In this document: positions 1-8,460 of the stretch, piece by piece | Layout of the letters: every line of letters begins with the position of its first letter | Position numbering within the stretch: the stretch's first letter is position 1 | Source: Phycisphaerae bacterium | GTDB taxonomy: Bacteria > Planctomycetota > Phycisphaerae > JAJVII01 | Assembly (NCBI GenBank): GCA_022072085.1 | Contig: JAJVII010000009.1 | Span: 17,636-81,635 of the forward strand | Reading direction: 5' to 3' | DNA: 64,000 nt | Program-made: the position numbers and the translations under genes | The notes under the pieces: model-generated | What the model was told of the DNA's origin: nothing | What the model saw: the letters and a program-made list of their open reading frames with translations, nothing else | Database searches by the model: none

Positions 1-210
1 CGGAGAAGCTGTTGTGTGCTTGCACTGAACGACCCAGATCTCGCCTCCACGGGCGGCGAGGATGTCGGCACCGTGATCACCGGTCCCGGCAACAAGGCGG
101 ACGTCCTGGAATCCGTTGGCCAGGAGAAGCCGCGCAACATCCCGCTCGAATGCCTGCCAGGGGCCATTCAGCAGTCGGTCGCGTCCCAGGAAGCCGCTAT
201 CCTCGATCAC
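1..210 (-). CDS. Mrr-type restriction endonuclease (3' part beyond window)
   Basis: The first 70 codons of a protein that continues past the left edge. The start is a GTG at 210-208 that overlaps the TGA of the upstream GHKL ATPase gene, so the two are probably translationally coupled. After a helical segment with GPWQAFERDVARLLLANGF (about residues 16-34) comes the Mrr-type core: GTGDHGAD (residues 42-49) followed by VVQCKH (60-65). This gives the variant PD-(D/E)xK catalytic set D49, Q62 and K64 seen in Mrr-like nucleases, which cut modified or foreign DNA. It is the last gene of the cluster visible here. The nuclease call rests on a clear motif, but the target and domain architecture cannot be judged from the truncated part. 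Confidence 0.85.
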   Translation of the reverse strand, partial: MIEDSGFLGRDRLLNGPWQAFERDVARLLLANGFQDVRLVAGTGDHGADILAARGGEIWVVQCKHTTASP

Positions 211-2546
211 TCCGCATCTCCCGATCCCGAGGCGGGCGCGAGCATGTCCACGGCGAGCGCGGCACGCATTACACGTTCCCGGCTGGCATCGTTAAGCTCG
301 TCCGATGACCGCGCGGCCAGCCAAGTGGCGTCGCTGAGCAGCGCCGAGTAATCACCCACCAATCTCCTCCACGCCATCTCCGTAGCGCCCTGGCTGCCGA
401 AGTCTAGCGATGCATATCGCTCGTCCCAGTACTTGCCATCAAAGAACAACTCCGGATGACTCTGGAAGAACTCTAGTAATGTCGCCCACGAGGCGTATTC
501 AAGAAACCGACCCTGATCGATTGCCGCCTGCGGGTCGGAGACCGCCTTGGCGGCCATGCGACGCTGAATCTCCTCCTGCTCACTAGGCGACAAGGCATTG
601 AACAGTGTGCGCCCATCCCCAGGCGAGAGATTGGCCTTCAGGCTCTTTGCCACCCGCGTCAAGGCCATTCCCGCCTCACTGGACAGCGTGACGGGATCAA
701 GTTCGTTGACGCCACCGTACTTGCCCCGCAAGCTCGCGAGGATTGCCGCGAAGGAATGGCCGCTGCCGCTATCACGTTCAAAGTCCATCGCCGACCATGC
801 CAACTGCGCCAAGAGGCCATCCAGAGGCGTCATGGTCATCGACCGGAATACTGGATGCCTGGCGTTCACCAGAAACTCGTAGTAACCTTGAGTTGAACGG
901 CCGAACCCCCAAGGGCTATCCGCAGTGCCCAATCCTACGTCGGAGGATTCCACATCGAAGGCCCGCACATCCCATCGTTGGTTTGTCAGGTCGTCCCTGT
1001 ACTCCTGTGTAAGCGATGCAATTGGCTGGCGCGTGGGAGGTTGCGGCGCTGATGGCGAAGGAGTCGGTCCTCCGGGCCCTTCGGGCGATGGCGTTTCCGG
1101 CGCTGCCGGGGACAGCGGCCCCAGGCCGCCTCCATCCGTATCCGGCGGGGTGAGAAGAACGTTGTCTGCTTCCTGCACGAGCGCCCACCAGGGCTCATCC
1201 GTTTGCCACTCCGCCTCGCCTGCGTAGAACCGCTTCGCCATTTGCGAGGCGCGATCGTTATCGGGAACAATGAGCAGTTTCGCGTAGCACCCCGCGACCT
1301 TTGGCTTCGGGCTTGACCTCCTGAAGCACTGAAAGAGCTTCGACAGCGGGGACGTATTCACCGGAAGGCCCGCCTGCTGCGCCTTGTCCGGCCTGAGCGG
1401 CCCCTCGCCACGCACCACCTTCACCATGTCTTCCCACGCGGGGTCCTCTCGCTCAAATCGGTCCTTTGTGTAGCTGACTCGGCAGTGGTCGAGATGAATC
1501 TCGCCGACGATTCTTCCTCGGTTCCGGGGGTCGTCGATTGGATACTCAAGTTCCTGGGATTCGCCGTTGTCCCAGTAGAACAAGTCCTTGTTGCCGAGTT
1601 CGAGTTTTCGGCCATTGCGGATGAAGTCGATGCCATAGCCTTCCTGGCTCAAATACCGCTGGATGCCAAGCCAACCGTGAATGTGTCTGTCTCGCATCAC
1701 GAGCGCGCCGACTGCCCCGCAGATCGGGCAAGCGTCGCTCATCTGCGTCAGCCACTGCCAACACCGTTGACAGAACGGTCGGCTGGGCAGATGCGTATCG
1801 ACGGGTTGAATCGCGCTCAGGATTCCGTGGCGGGAAGACTCGACCGTTCTACCGGCACCCCAAGCGCAGTGATTGCGAGGAGCCACGATGCGACCGTTTA
1901 GATAAAGCCGGAACGTCATCGGTTGACCATCCTGGCGGAGCATCGCCGAATACACTTGGCCCAGTACCTGGGTCAACTGCGTTCGGTTCGACGCCCTGGC
2001 GAACCATTGCGACTGCTCTGGCTTCAACCTCAGGATGGAGACCTCGACGCCGCTCTCGGTGGAATCCGGTTTCGGCCGGGTGAGTTCAGGTGTCCGGAAA
2101 CTGCCCTGCCGAATCAGTTTCTCGAAATCTATTTCCAGCCCGCGCCATTGCCCGTCGCCCTTCTGCGTTGCCCAGACTTGCGTGACCAGCCCGAGCCGAG
2201 CAGTGGCGATATTGAATCCCATGCCGAACAGGCCCAGGTGCCGGATGGGATCGTTGCTGGTCCAGCCCGCACGGACCGCCTTCTCCAATGATTCGCGGCT
2301 CATGCCCGGGCCATTGTCGCGGACCGAGATCCGTGATTGCTCTATGTCCGCGGTGGGCACCGTAACGTGAACTTCCGGCTCGGCGCAGGGGTTGCCGCCT
2401 CGCTGGCAGCGGAGGAATCCATCGATGGCATTGTCAACAAGCTCCGCTAGGCACCGCCACTGACGCAGGTTGATTTCGCCGAGCATCGGAAGGATTCTTG
2501 GGTCGGGCTGGAGGTCGAAGTCAGGCCCCATGTTCTGTTCCGCCAT
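207..2546 (-). CDS. GHKL-fold ATPase (MORC/Hsp90-like)
   Basis: A 779-residue protein with an N-terminal GHKL ATPase domain. Visible boxes are ELVDNAIDGF (residues 35-44, the N-box), RDNGPGM (76-82) and GLFGMGFN (105-112), which together bind ATP-Mg. Around residues 260-290 a CxxC...CxxC knuckle (FCQRCW, CPICG) suggests a bound zinc. The middle is Pro/Ser-rich and the last ~250 residues are helical with no domain I recognise. The ATG at 2546 has an AGGAG nine bases upstream; the longer upstream frame lacks a better start. The stop overlaps the Mrr-like gene. Families of this kind act as DNA-associated clamp ATPases and often sit beside nucleases in prokaryotic conflict systems. Partnership with the nuclease is inferred from coupling. 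Confidence 0.8.
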   Translation of the reverse strand: MAEQNMGPDFDLQPDPRILPMLGEINLRQWRCLAELVDNAIDGFLRCQRGGNPCAEPEVHVTVPTADIEQSRISVRDNGPGMSRESLEKAVRAGWTSNDPIRHLGLFGMGFNIATARLGLVTQVWATQKGDGQWRGLEIDFEKLIRQGSFRTPELTRPKPDSTESGVEVSILRLKPEQSQWFARASNRTQLTQVLGQVYSAMLRQDGQPMTFRLYLNGRIVAPRNHCAWGAGRTVESSRHGILSAIQPVDTHLPSRPFCQRCWQWLTQMSDACPICGAVGALVMRDRHIHGWLGIQRYLSQEGYGIDFIRNGRKLELGNKDLFYWDNGESQELEYPIDDPRNRGRIVGEIHLDHCRVSYTKDRFEREDPAWEDMVKVVRGEGPLRPDKAQQAGLPVNTSPLSKLFQCFRRSSPKPKVAGCYAKLLIVPDNDRASQMAKRFYAGEAEWQTDEPWWALVQEADNVLLTPPDTDGGGLGPLSPAAPETPSPEGPGGPTPSPSAPQPPTRQPIASLTQEYRDDLTNQRWDVRAFDVESSDVGLGTADSPWGFGRSTQGYYEFLVNARHPVFRSMTMTPLDGLLAQLAWSAMDFERDSGSGHSFAAILASLRGKYGGVNELDPVTLSSEAGMALTRVAKSLKANLSPGDGRTLFNALSPSEQEEIQRRMAAKAVSDPQAAIDQGRFLEYASWATLLEFFQSHPELFFDGKYWDERYASLDFGSQGATEMAWRRLVGDYSALLSDATWLAARSSDELNDASRERVMRAALAVDMLAPASGSGDAE

Positions 2547-2794
2547 CGGTCCCACTCCTGATCTTGAGGTCGCGATTTCGGCCGTGGTCTCGGCCGCCGG
2601 ACTCAGCGCTTCCCGCCGCCATGCCGGGCGAGAACGCGGCCTTTCAAGTGGCCACAGGCGCATACCACCCGCCAGCGGGGAAGCTGGCGGTGATTATGCG
2701 CTACTCGGCTTTCACGATCAACGGGCGACATTTGCACGCCGCGAGGACGGTCGGGCGGCAGCCTGTATTCGGCCCGGCCCGGGCCACCTATTCG

Positions 2795-3592
2795 CTAGGA
2801 TCGCAATGCCGGCAGTTCCACGTCCTCATCGCGGTAGCCCTGCCACGCACGCAAAAGGTCATGCGTCCAGTAGGTGTTCGGCTGGCCGTGCTTCCGTGGG
2901 CTCGCCAGCGGCGGCATGGTCACTGTCTTGTGCCGAGCAGCGGCCAACAAAGCTCGCTTTCGATACATGCGGTAATCCTTCTTCTTCGCCTCGCAAAACC
3001 GGGCCATGAAGGCATCTACCGTGATCGGCTCGTTCGGCACGTCCGGCCATTGCGCTGCCTGGGGCGAGGCGGCTGGCGAGCCGGGCCTGTCGATGGGGGC
3101 GTCATCAGCCATCCTGCATCCCACCGAGCCTCGCCCCGGCTGCTTTGGCCGTTCAGACGATCCGGTCGACTGCCGCCGGGCCTCCAGCGCGTTCATCGCC
3201 TCGGTCACGGCGACCTCAACAGTTCTGGTCTGGTCCCAGAGGTCCTTGGCCAGGAAGAAGGTCAGGCCGTCGTTCTGAAAGTCTCCCGCGAAATTCCACG
3301 CCTCGACGGTATGGCTGGTCATGATGATGATCGCAACCTTGCCCACGCCCTTGATCTTGAGGATCTGCTGGAACAGGCTCACGCCGTTCTGGATACGGGG
3401 GTCCCCGCCGCGACTGGAAGCCGGAATCCGCAGGTCCAGCAGCACATAATCAAAGTCCTTGGTCGCCAGCAGCTTGCGGGCGTCCTCGTTATTGCCGGCC
3501 ACTTCGAACTTGTGCTGGAGCGAGTGCTCGAGGATTTCGCCGACGTACTCCAGGACGTCCTTCTTGTCATCCACCACCAGAGCTCGCGGCAT
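2795..3592 (-). CDS. Receiver-domain response regulator with unrecognised C-terminal region
   Basis: 265 residues. The N-terminal half is a CheY-like receiver: acidic pair VVDD (residues 6-9), phospho-acceptor in LLDLRIP (D53), a Ser/Thr position in MTSH and the conserved Lys in FLAKD. The D53 loop carries an insertion (PASSRGGDPRIQNG) not usual in CheY. The C-terminal ~90 residues are basic and helical (from about PITVDAFMARF to the end) and do not match a standard output domain I know; they could bind DNA or a partner. The ATG at 3592 is chosen because a GGAGG lies five bases upstream. The 5' end overlaps the kinase gene by 26 bases, so the kinase is its likely phosphodonor. A 248-bp gap to the GHKL gene holds no gene I can see. 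Confidence 0.85.
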   Translation of the reverse strand: MPRALVVDDKKDVLEYVGEILEHSLQHKFEVAGNNEDARKLLATKDFDYVLLDLRIPASSRGGDPRIQNGVSLFQQILKIKGVGKVAIIIMTSHTVEAWNFAGDFQNDGLTFFLAKDLWDQTRTVEVAVTEAMNALEARRQSTGSSERPKQPGRGSVGCRMADDAPIDRPGSPAASPQAAQWPDVPNEPITVDAFMARFCEAKKKDYRMYRKRALLAAARHKTVTMPPLASPRKHGQPNTYWTHDLLRAWQGYRDEDVELPALRS

Positions 3593-4739
3593 GGCCTCCT
3601 CCACTGATTGTTCGAGGCAGGACGATGGTCATGGTCGTGCCCTCTCCGGGGGCACTGGCCGCGACCAGTTCACCGTCATGAATCTCCACGTAGTTGCGGG
3701 CGATCACCAATCCGAAGCCCGACCCGCCGTCCTTGGTCGTCCGCCCGGGCGTGAACAGTTCGTTGAGTTCGGCAGGCTCCAAGCCCGGGCCGTTGTCCTC
3801 GATCACTATCGCCACTTCGCCGGCGTTGATGGCCTTTCCGGTCAGGACCACATGCGGCTGAGAAGCCATCGCCGCCGCGTCGAAAGCGTTGGACAGGACG
3901 TTGAAGATTGCCCGCTCCAGTTGCGGCTCTGTGACGTAGACGACCAGCCCCTGCTGCACGTCCACGTCGAGGTCGACCCGCGACCAACCGGGTTTCGATG
4001 TCGCCAGGTCGGCAATCCGGGCGGCTGCCGAGTGGACCAGCCCATCCAGTGATCTGACGGACGGGCGGGTGGGCGTGGCCCGCGACCGGGCATACTCCAG
4101 CATCTGCTGGACGAGGTAGCTGTAGCGCCCCAGGATGCCGCCGACCTTCTCCAGCGACGCGAACGCTGTAGCCGGATCATACTCGCCATTGAGGATCGCC
4201 TGGCGCAAGGCGGCGACCCGGCCCTGAAGAACACTCAGATCGTTCTTCATCTCGTGGGCCAGATTGCTCGCCAGGGCCATGTGGTAGGTCTCGCCTATCC
4301 GCATCGCCGTCCTGGCGACCTCATCGCCGTGGCGTTCCCTCAGGTGCTGGTATAGCTCCAGCACCAGGTCGATCCCCTGAAGCTTCTGCCTGAGTGCCGA
4401 TTTCACCTTGCGGCGGCGGTTTCGGCTGACCTCCGCCGCCCGGCTTACGAAGGCGTTGGGGTCCTGGCGGAGCTTAGCCGCCAGCGGCTCGAAGTCGCCT
4501 TGGCGCACGTAGTGCAAACCGTCGGCGATTGCCTTCCGCACTTCCCACTTCGGGTCGTCGGCCAGCAGGTTCAGCAGCGGGACCATCACCGCCTCGCGGT
4601 CAACGACCCCGCCGGCCCGGAAGACGGCCATCAACTGCCTGGCACAGGCGAGCCGGTCCAACCAGGGCAGTGCCTCCCGGTCGGCGGTCAACAGACGCAG
4701 CGATTCCGGCAGGTTGAGGATTTCAGCTTCGGTATCCAT
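3567..4739 (-). CDS. HEAT-repeat soluble sensor histidine kinase
   Basis: 390 residues with no membrane segment, so cytoplasmic. Residues about 28-105 form HEAT-like helical repeats (DDPKWEVRKAIADGLHYV). A DHp domain follows with the phospho-acceptor His in NLAHEMKND (H162), then a HATPase with N-box NVLSNAFDAA, G1 box EDNGPGLE and G2 box GSGFGLVIARN. The start codon shares one base with the stop of the upstream ATPase gene (TGATG), and the 3' end overlaps the receiver gene, so ATPase, kinase and receiver are made from one message. HEAT repeats in place of PAS or GAF suggest that the input is a protein or nucleic-acid partner rather than a small ligand; that is inference. Confidence 0.87.
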   Translation of the reverse strand: MDTEAEILNLPESLRLLTADREALPWLDRLACARQLMAVFRAGGVVDREAVMVPLLNLLADDPKWEVRKAIADGLHYVRQGDFEPLAAKLRQDPNAFVSRAAEVSRNRRRKVKSALRQKLQGIDLVLELYQHLRERHGDEVARTAMRIGETYHMALASNLAHEMKNDLSVLQGRVAALRQAILNGEYDPATAFASLEKVGGILGRYSYLVQQMLEYARSRATPTRPSVRSLDGLVHSAAARIADLATSKPGWSRVDLDVDVQQGLVVYVTEPQLERAIFNVLSNAFDAAAMASQPHVVLTGKAINAGEVAIVIEDNGPGLEPAELNELFTPGRTTKDGGSGFGLVIARNYVEIHDGELVAASAPGEGTTMTIVLPRTISGGGHAASSGGG

Positions 4740-6622
4740 CAGATCCGGTATCGCTCCTTGCGCTTCATGAAGGCTTCCTGCCCGCCCTCCAGCAGCCCGA
4801 TGATCTCTTCGCGGCATTCGTCCACCGTGCCTTCCCTGGCCTTGACCGCCCTCGCGCCATTGGACCGCAGAACAAAGACCCGCTCGGCATCGCCCAGCAC
4901 CGGGATGTTGGGGTTGTGCGTCACGAACAGCATCTGGCGGCGGCCCTTGGCCTTGCGGATGCAGTCAACCACCGTGTCGTAGATGAACCCGTTGTCCAGG
5001 TTGTCCTCGGGCTGGTCGATCAGCAGCGGGTTGTCGCTGTCCAGCAGCAGGATCGGCAGGATCGTGGTGCATTTCTGGCCGGTGGACAGGGACGTCGAAT
5101 CCTTGTACTCCTCGCCGTCGAGCAGCTCGATCCGCGGCTTGTCGTCCAGTTCGATGGTCTCCAGGCGGAACATCATCTTCGGGCCGGCGAACGCCGCCAC
5201 CACGTTGCTGGCCTGGTTGGGGTTGAGCGTCGCCCGCTCGATCATCGACTTGGTATCGCCGGCGGCGACCATCGCGGCCAGTTCACCGGGCGAGAGGTTG
5301 TCGGCGACCTTCTGGGCCACGATGTTCCGGTTGACGCCCGCGCCGGCCAGGGCCTCCAGGAGCAGTTCCCGGTACCGCGACGGGTCGCCGAACTGGGCAA
5401 CGCTGACCCGTATCCGGGGTGCCAGCCGGTCGGTGATACGGGCGGCAACCTTGCGGCGGAAGGCGAACCGCTCATCCCGCAGCGACGAGAGCTGACCGAG
5501 CAGCTCAGCGCGCTCCTTCTGGAGACGCTGGAGGGACTCGGTGTGCTCATCCCGGACCCGCTTCTTCTCCAGCAACTGGTTCCGCAATGTCTCCAGCCGG
5601 ATCCGTTCGGCCTCCTGCCCCTTGGCCTGATCGTGGCGGGCCAGTTGCTCGCGGAAGGCCAGTTCCTGCTCGGCCTGGCTGGTCGCCAGTTCCCCGCCGA
5701 TCTCCGCCAACCGGTCCTGGGCCCGGACGATGCGGTTGCGGGCATCCTCGATCAGCCGATCAACATCGCCGGAGCAGGCGGCCAGTTCGTCGCGGATCTG
5801 CTGGAGGAGATGTCCGTTCGGCCCGGCGAGCATCTCGCTGCTGAAGGCCGCCGACACCCGCTTGGCGATCCCGCCGACGAGGCCATCCAAGGAGCCGGCG
5901 AAGGCGTTCAGTGCCTCGTCGGCGGCGGTCGCCGCCCGGCGCTCGCGGTCGCGCATTGAGTTGAGTTTGTGGGCCTGGTTCAGGGAGGCCGAGCCGTCGC
6001 CGTTCCTGGCCGCCAACGCCTTGAGCTTGTCCTGGATGCCCGGCAGGGTGCTCAGTTCATCGCCCACGCTGTCCAGCGCCTTGCGCACATCGATGATCTT
6101 GCCCCCGTTGGCCGAGAGCCTGGCCTCCACCTTCCGAATCGCCGCGTTCACCCGCTGGACATCGTCCGGGACGAAGTTGTCGATCAGGGACAACTGCGAG
6201 CCGGGGTCGTCGGCGATGCCTTCAATGTCGTTCTGGCTGTAGATGTCGGCGCGGAACACGCCGCCGTTGGCCAGGGTCACCTCGCTGGGGCTGCCGGAGG
6301 CGTCCATCACGATGGCCGCGCCCCCCGCCGTACGGTCGACCACGTATTCGATGCCGTCCCTGGTCTCGATCCGCAGGCGAATCCGGCCCGCGCCCAGGTT
6401 ATCGGTGACCAGGGAGTCGAGCCGCTTCTGCACGCCCGCGGCCTGTTTGCCGGCGGACGAGTCCAGTGCATGCCGGACGTATTCCAGGGCGGTCGTCTTG
6501 CCGGCGCCCCGGGGGCCGATCAGGCAGTTGAGGCCCTCGGCCAAGTCGATCTCCAGGCCGTCCAGGAAGCCCCCGACGACCGACAGCGATTTCAGCTTGT
6601 GGCACTTCTTCCCATTGTTCAC
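4739..6622 (-). CDS. SMC/RecN-like coiled-coil ATPase (AAA_23 type)
   Basis: 627 residues. The N-terminus has Walker A GPRGAGKT (36-43). The centre (about 240-440) is Glu/Gln/Arg-rich and predicted to be coiled coil (around EQELAFREQLARHDQAKG). The C-terminus has the ABC-like signature STGQK, Walker B LLIDQPEDNLD and an H-loop FVTHNPNIPV. This is the layout of TrlF/RecF/SMC-like ATPases that often act as sensor or motor in defence systems. The start is a GTG at 6622 with AGGAGAAG four bases upstream; no ATG fits. It is the first gene of the tightly overlapping ATPase-kinase-receiver trio. A DNA-end or DNA-structure sensor feeding the kinase is a possible role, not shown by the sequence. Confidence 0.85.
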   Translation of the reverse strand: MNNGKKCHKLKSLSVVGGFLDGLEIDLAEGLNCLIGPRGAGKTTALEYVRHALDSSAGKQAAGVQKRLDSLVTDNLGAGRIRLRIETRDGIEYVVDRTAGGAAIVMDASGSPSEVTLANGGVFRADIYSQNDIEGIADDPGSQLSLIDNFVPDDVQRVNAAIRKVEARLSANGGKIIDVRKALDSVGDELSTLPGIQDKLKALAARNGDGSASLNQAHKLNSMRDRERRAATAADEALNAFAGSLDGLVGGIAKRVSAAFSSEMLAGPNGHLLQQIRDELAACSGDVDRLIEDARNRIVRAQDRLAEIGGELATSQAEQELAFREQLARHDQAKGQEAERIRLETLRNQLLEKKRVRDEHTESLQRLQKERAELLGQLSSLRDERFAFRRKVAARITDRLAPRIRVSVAQFGDPSRYRELLLEALAGAGVNRNIVAQKVADNLSPGELAAMVAAGDTKSMIERATLNPNQASNVVAAFAGPKMMFRLETIELDDKPRIELLDGEEYKDSTSLSTGQKCTTILPILLLDSDNPLLIDQPEDNLDNGFIYDTVVDCIRKAKGRRQMLFVTHNPNIPVLGDAERVFVLRSNGARAVKAREGTVDECREEIIGLLEGGQEAFMKRKERYRI

Positions 6623-6671
6623 TGATCTTCTCCTGAACAGATTGAAACGGGTTGTTCCTTGACGACGAAAT

Positions 6672-6860
6672 CTATTCCTGCGGCTCCTGGCCGTCCGGCC
6701 TGGCAACCAACCGCACCACATCAAGCAGCCGCTCCCGGAGCGGCGGCGGCAGGCTGCGGTAGAGTTCCAGCAGCTCCCGCTCGCCATCATCCAGCCCAAC
6801 CGACCGGACCGTTTGTCGGCCGGCGCGCTCCACGTGCATGTTGGCACGACGCTTTCGCAT
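6672..6860 (-). CDS. Small helical protein, unknown
   Basis: 62 residues starting at an ATG with GGAG eight bases upstream. The N-terminus is basic (MRKRRANMHVERAG) and the rest is an amphipathic helical stretch rich in Leu, Glu and Arg (ERELLELYRSLPPPLRERLL). Such sequences resemble the dimerisation segment of small DNA-binding or adaptor proteins, but I recognise no family. It lies 49 bp upstream of the ATPase and 51 bp downstream of the ARPP-1 gene on the same strand, so it is probably cotranscribed. Confidence 0.55.
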   Translation of the reverse strand: MRKRRANMHVERAGRQTVRSVGLDDGERELLELYRSLPPPLRERLLDVVRLVARPDGQEPQE

Positions 6861-6911
6861 GGTCCCCACTCCATGTTGCCGTGCCTCCGTGCACGAGGGA
6901 TTCGAGCACGC

Positions 6912-7955
6912 TCAATACACGATCTGGTCGTCTGGCGGGTTCCGCCGACTCCGCCGGCGCGACGGCGGGGCGATGCCCGGCCCGTCGGCACGGTCGCGGT
7001 CAGTCCGGTCGTTCGGGAACGCGCACAGGTGAACGCACACGTCCTCGGCGACGAGGGCCTGACCCACGACATCCTCGGCCTCAAAGCGCCAGTCCTGGCC
7101 GACGCCCACCGTCGGGCACGGCACACAGTCGATTTCGCCGAGGTGCTCGAGCAGCGCCGAGGCGCCCTTGGCGCTGAACTGGATTGACTTCTCCCCTGCC
7201 TCCCGGCGAACCATCGCGTCCAGGGCGTAACCCGTCACCAAGCGGGGCCAGATGCGCTCCAGCGTCGCCGGGCGGTCGAACAGGTCCAAGGCGGCGAACC
7301 GGCCGTTGATGGCGACGACGACGCCCCGCGATCCGGCCCGGTAGCTCAACGCCTCGACGTAGCTGCCGATGGACTCCCGCCGGTGCTCCACTACGTCGTG
7401 CATGGCCATCGTGGGCGACGGCACGGCGGCTGCCTCGACGTTAGCGGCCACGGCATCCCAGACCGCCCCCTGATCGCTGCGGGCCTGGCCTTCGGTCCGC
7501 AGGTTCCGCCCCACGTCCCGGCTCTTACGTGCCCGCAACATCGCCGGTGAGTAGCTGCCGGCGGCAAACGCGGCCGACGTGTGGTGCCAGCGGCCCTGCT
7601 CGACGCACGACACCGGAATCTTCGTTTTGCTCCTGGCCGGCAGCAGGACCGTGGTGTTCAGGATGCGGTTCTGCTTGGCGCCGACCAGCTCCTCGCCGTC
7701 CAACAGCAGGATCAACCGCTCGCCGGCGTTGGACGCCAGCAACTCAGGCACGCTGCCGCCCTCGCTGACTTCGGTCACGGTGAGCTGGCCGGCGGCGATG
7801 GCGTCGGCGGCAAGGACGTATTCGAGACGCCCGGGCCCCTCCCCCCCGAGGGGCACGAGCGTGAGGTTGCGATGGCCGAACGGGTTGCCGGCCGAAATGG
7901 TCTCGATAAACGGCTTCAACGTCCGTGTTGGTTGTCTGGTCTGTGTCACGGGCAT
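6912..7955 (-). CDS. ARPP-1-like (DUF6569-type) domain protein
   Basis: 347 residues. The sequence matches what I know of the ARPP-1 family (ARG and rhodanese-phosphatase associated domain): IETISAGNPFGHRNLTLVPL at the N-terminus, then LLLDGEELVGAKQNRILNTT, VSCVEQGRWH, and a C-terminal GWAL-like segment. The family was described next to ADP-ribosyl and phosphatase genes; its biochemical role is unknown. The ATG at 7955 touches the AGGAG directly, so the GTG two codons inside (7949), six bases from the AGGAG, may be the real start. The C-terminal ~25 residues are Arg-rich. No signal peptide is seen, so a cytoplasmic protein is expected. Confidence 0.75.
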   Translation of the reverse strand: MPVTQTRQPTRTLKPFIETISAGNPFGHRNLTLVPLGGEGPGRLEYVLAADAIAAGQLTVTEVSEGGSVPELLASNAGERLILLLDGEELVGAKQNRILNTTVLLPARSKTKIPVSCVEQGRWHHTSAAFAAGSYSPAMLRARKSRDVGRNLRTEGQARSDQGAVWDAVAANVEAAAVPSPTMAMHDVVEHRRESIGSYVEALSYRAGSRGVVVAINGRFAALDLFDRPATLERIWPRLVTGYALDAMVRREAGEKSIQFSAKGASALLEHLGEIDCVPCPTVGVGQDWRFEAEDVVGQALVAEDVCVHLCAFPNDRTDRDRADGPGIAPPSRRRSRRNPPDDQIVY

Positions 7956-7959
7956 CTCC

Positions 7960-8376
7960 TTATGCGGTCGGTTCGGCCGGCGTCGCCGGCCCTGTTGCCT
8001 CAATGCGAACCTGCACGCGCACCGCCTCCCACGGCGGCGCGTTGGCATCGATTCGGGTGATCAGGCATCGCGCGAGCACGTCCTGCTGGAGCAGCCTGGA
8101 GACCGCCTCGTTGTGCGTCCGGGGCAGATACCCCAGGCGGCTCCCGCAATGCTCGATGCGGACCGCCCACGGGTCGTGCGGGTTTTCAGGCTCTGCGATC
8201 AGCTTCACCTCGTCGCCGACCTGCAAATAGGCCATGATGTCCGGGCCGTCGTGGTAGCGAAACCCGGCGATCTGGCACTCAGCCAGGACGCAGGAACCAC
8301 GCCCGTGCTCCTCGGCGAGCCCTTTGGCCAGCATCTGGCCGAGGGCCTCTTTCTGTTGGTGTCGTGCTGGGTTCAT
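7960..8376 (-). CDS. HIRAN-domain protein
   Basis: 138 residues, ATG at 8376 with GGAGAG upstream. The central part reads AGFRYHDG, GDEVKLIAEPENPHDPWAVR and LGYLPRTHNEAVSRLLQQD, the typical HIRAN pattern (small domain that binds single-stranded or 3' DNA ends, found in HLTF/Rad5 and as stand-alone bacterial proteins). It lies four bases upstream of the ARPP-1 gene, so the two are cotranscribed. A HIRAN protein in a cluster with an Mrr nuclease, GHKL ATPase and SMC-like ATPase supports a role in recognising abnormal DNA; that is an inference from context. Confidence 0.85.
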   Translation of the reverse strand: MNPARHQQKEALGQMLAKGLAEEHGRGSCVLAECQIAGFRYHDGPDIMAYLQVGDEVKLIAEPENPHDPWAVRIEHCGSRLGYLPRTHNEAVSRLLQQDVLARCLITRIDANAPPWEAVRVQVRIEATGPATPAEPTA

Positions 8377-8431
8377 GTTCTCTCCGTCACCGCCCCAAGA
8401 CAGCGGCCTTCTGAAGACAAGTATCCGACAG

Positions 8432-8456
8432 GGGTGCGACAGGTGTGGTCGCACCC
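8432..8456. repeat. Intergenic hairpin, copy 1
   Basis: GGGTGCGAC and GTCGCACCC form a perfect 9-bp stem around the loop AGGTGTG. It lies just after the YbjN-like gene stop and 56 bp upstream of the HIRAN start. A 22-bp core is identical to the copy at 9548-9573. No T-run follows on either strand, so a simple intrinsic terminator is unlikely. An operator for the WYL regulator or an RNA processing or attenuation element are the options I consider. Confidence 0.75.
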
Positions 8457-8460
8457 GTCG

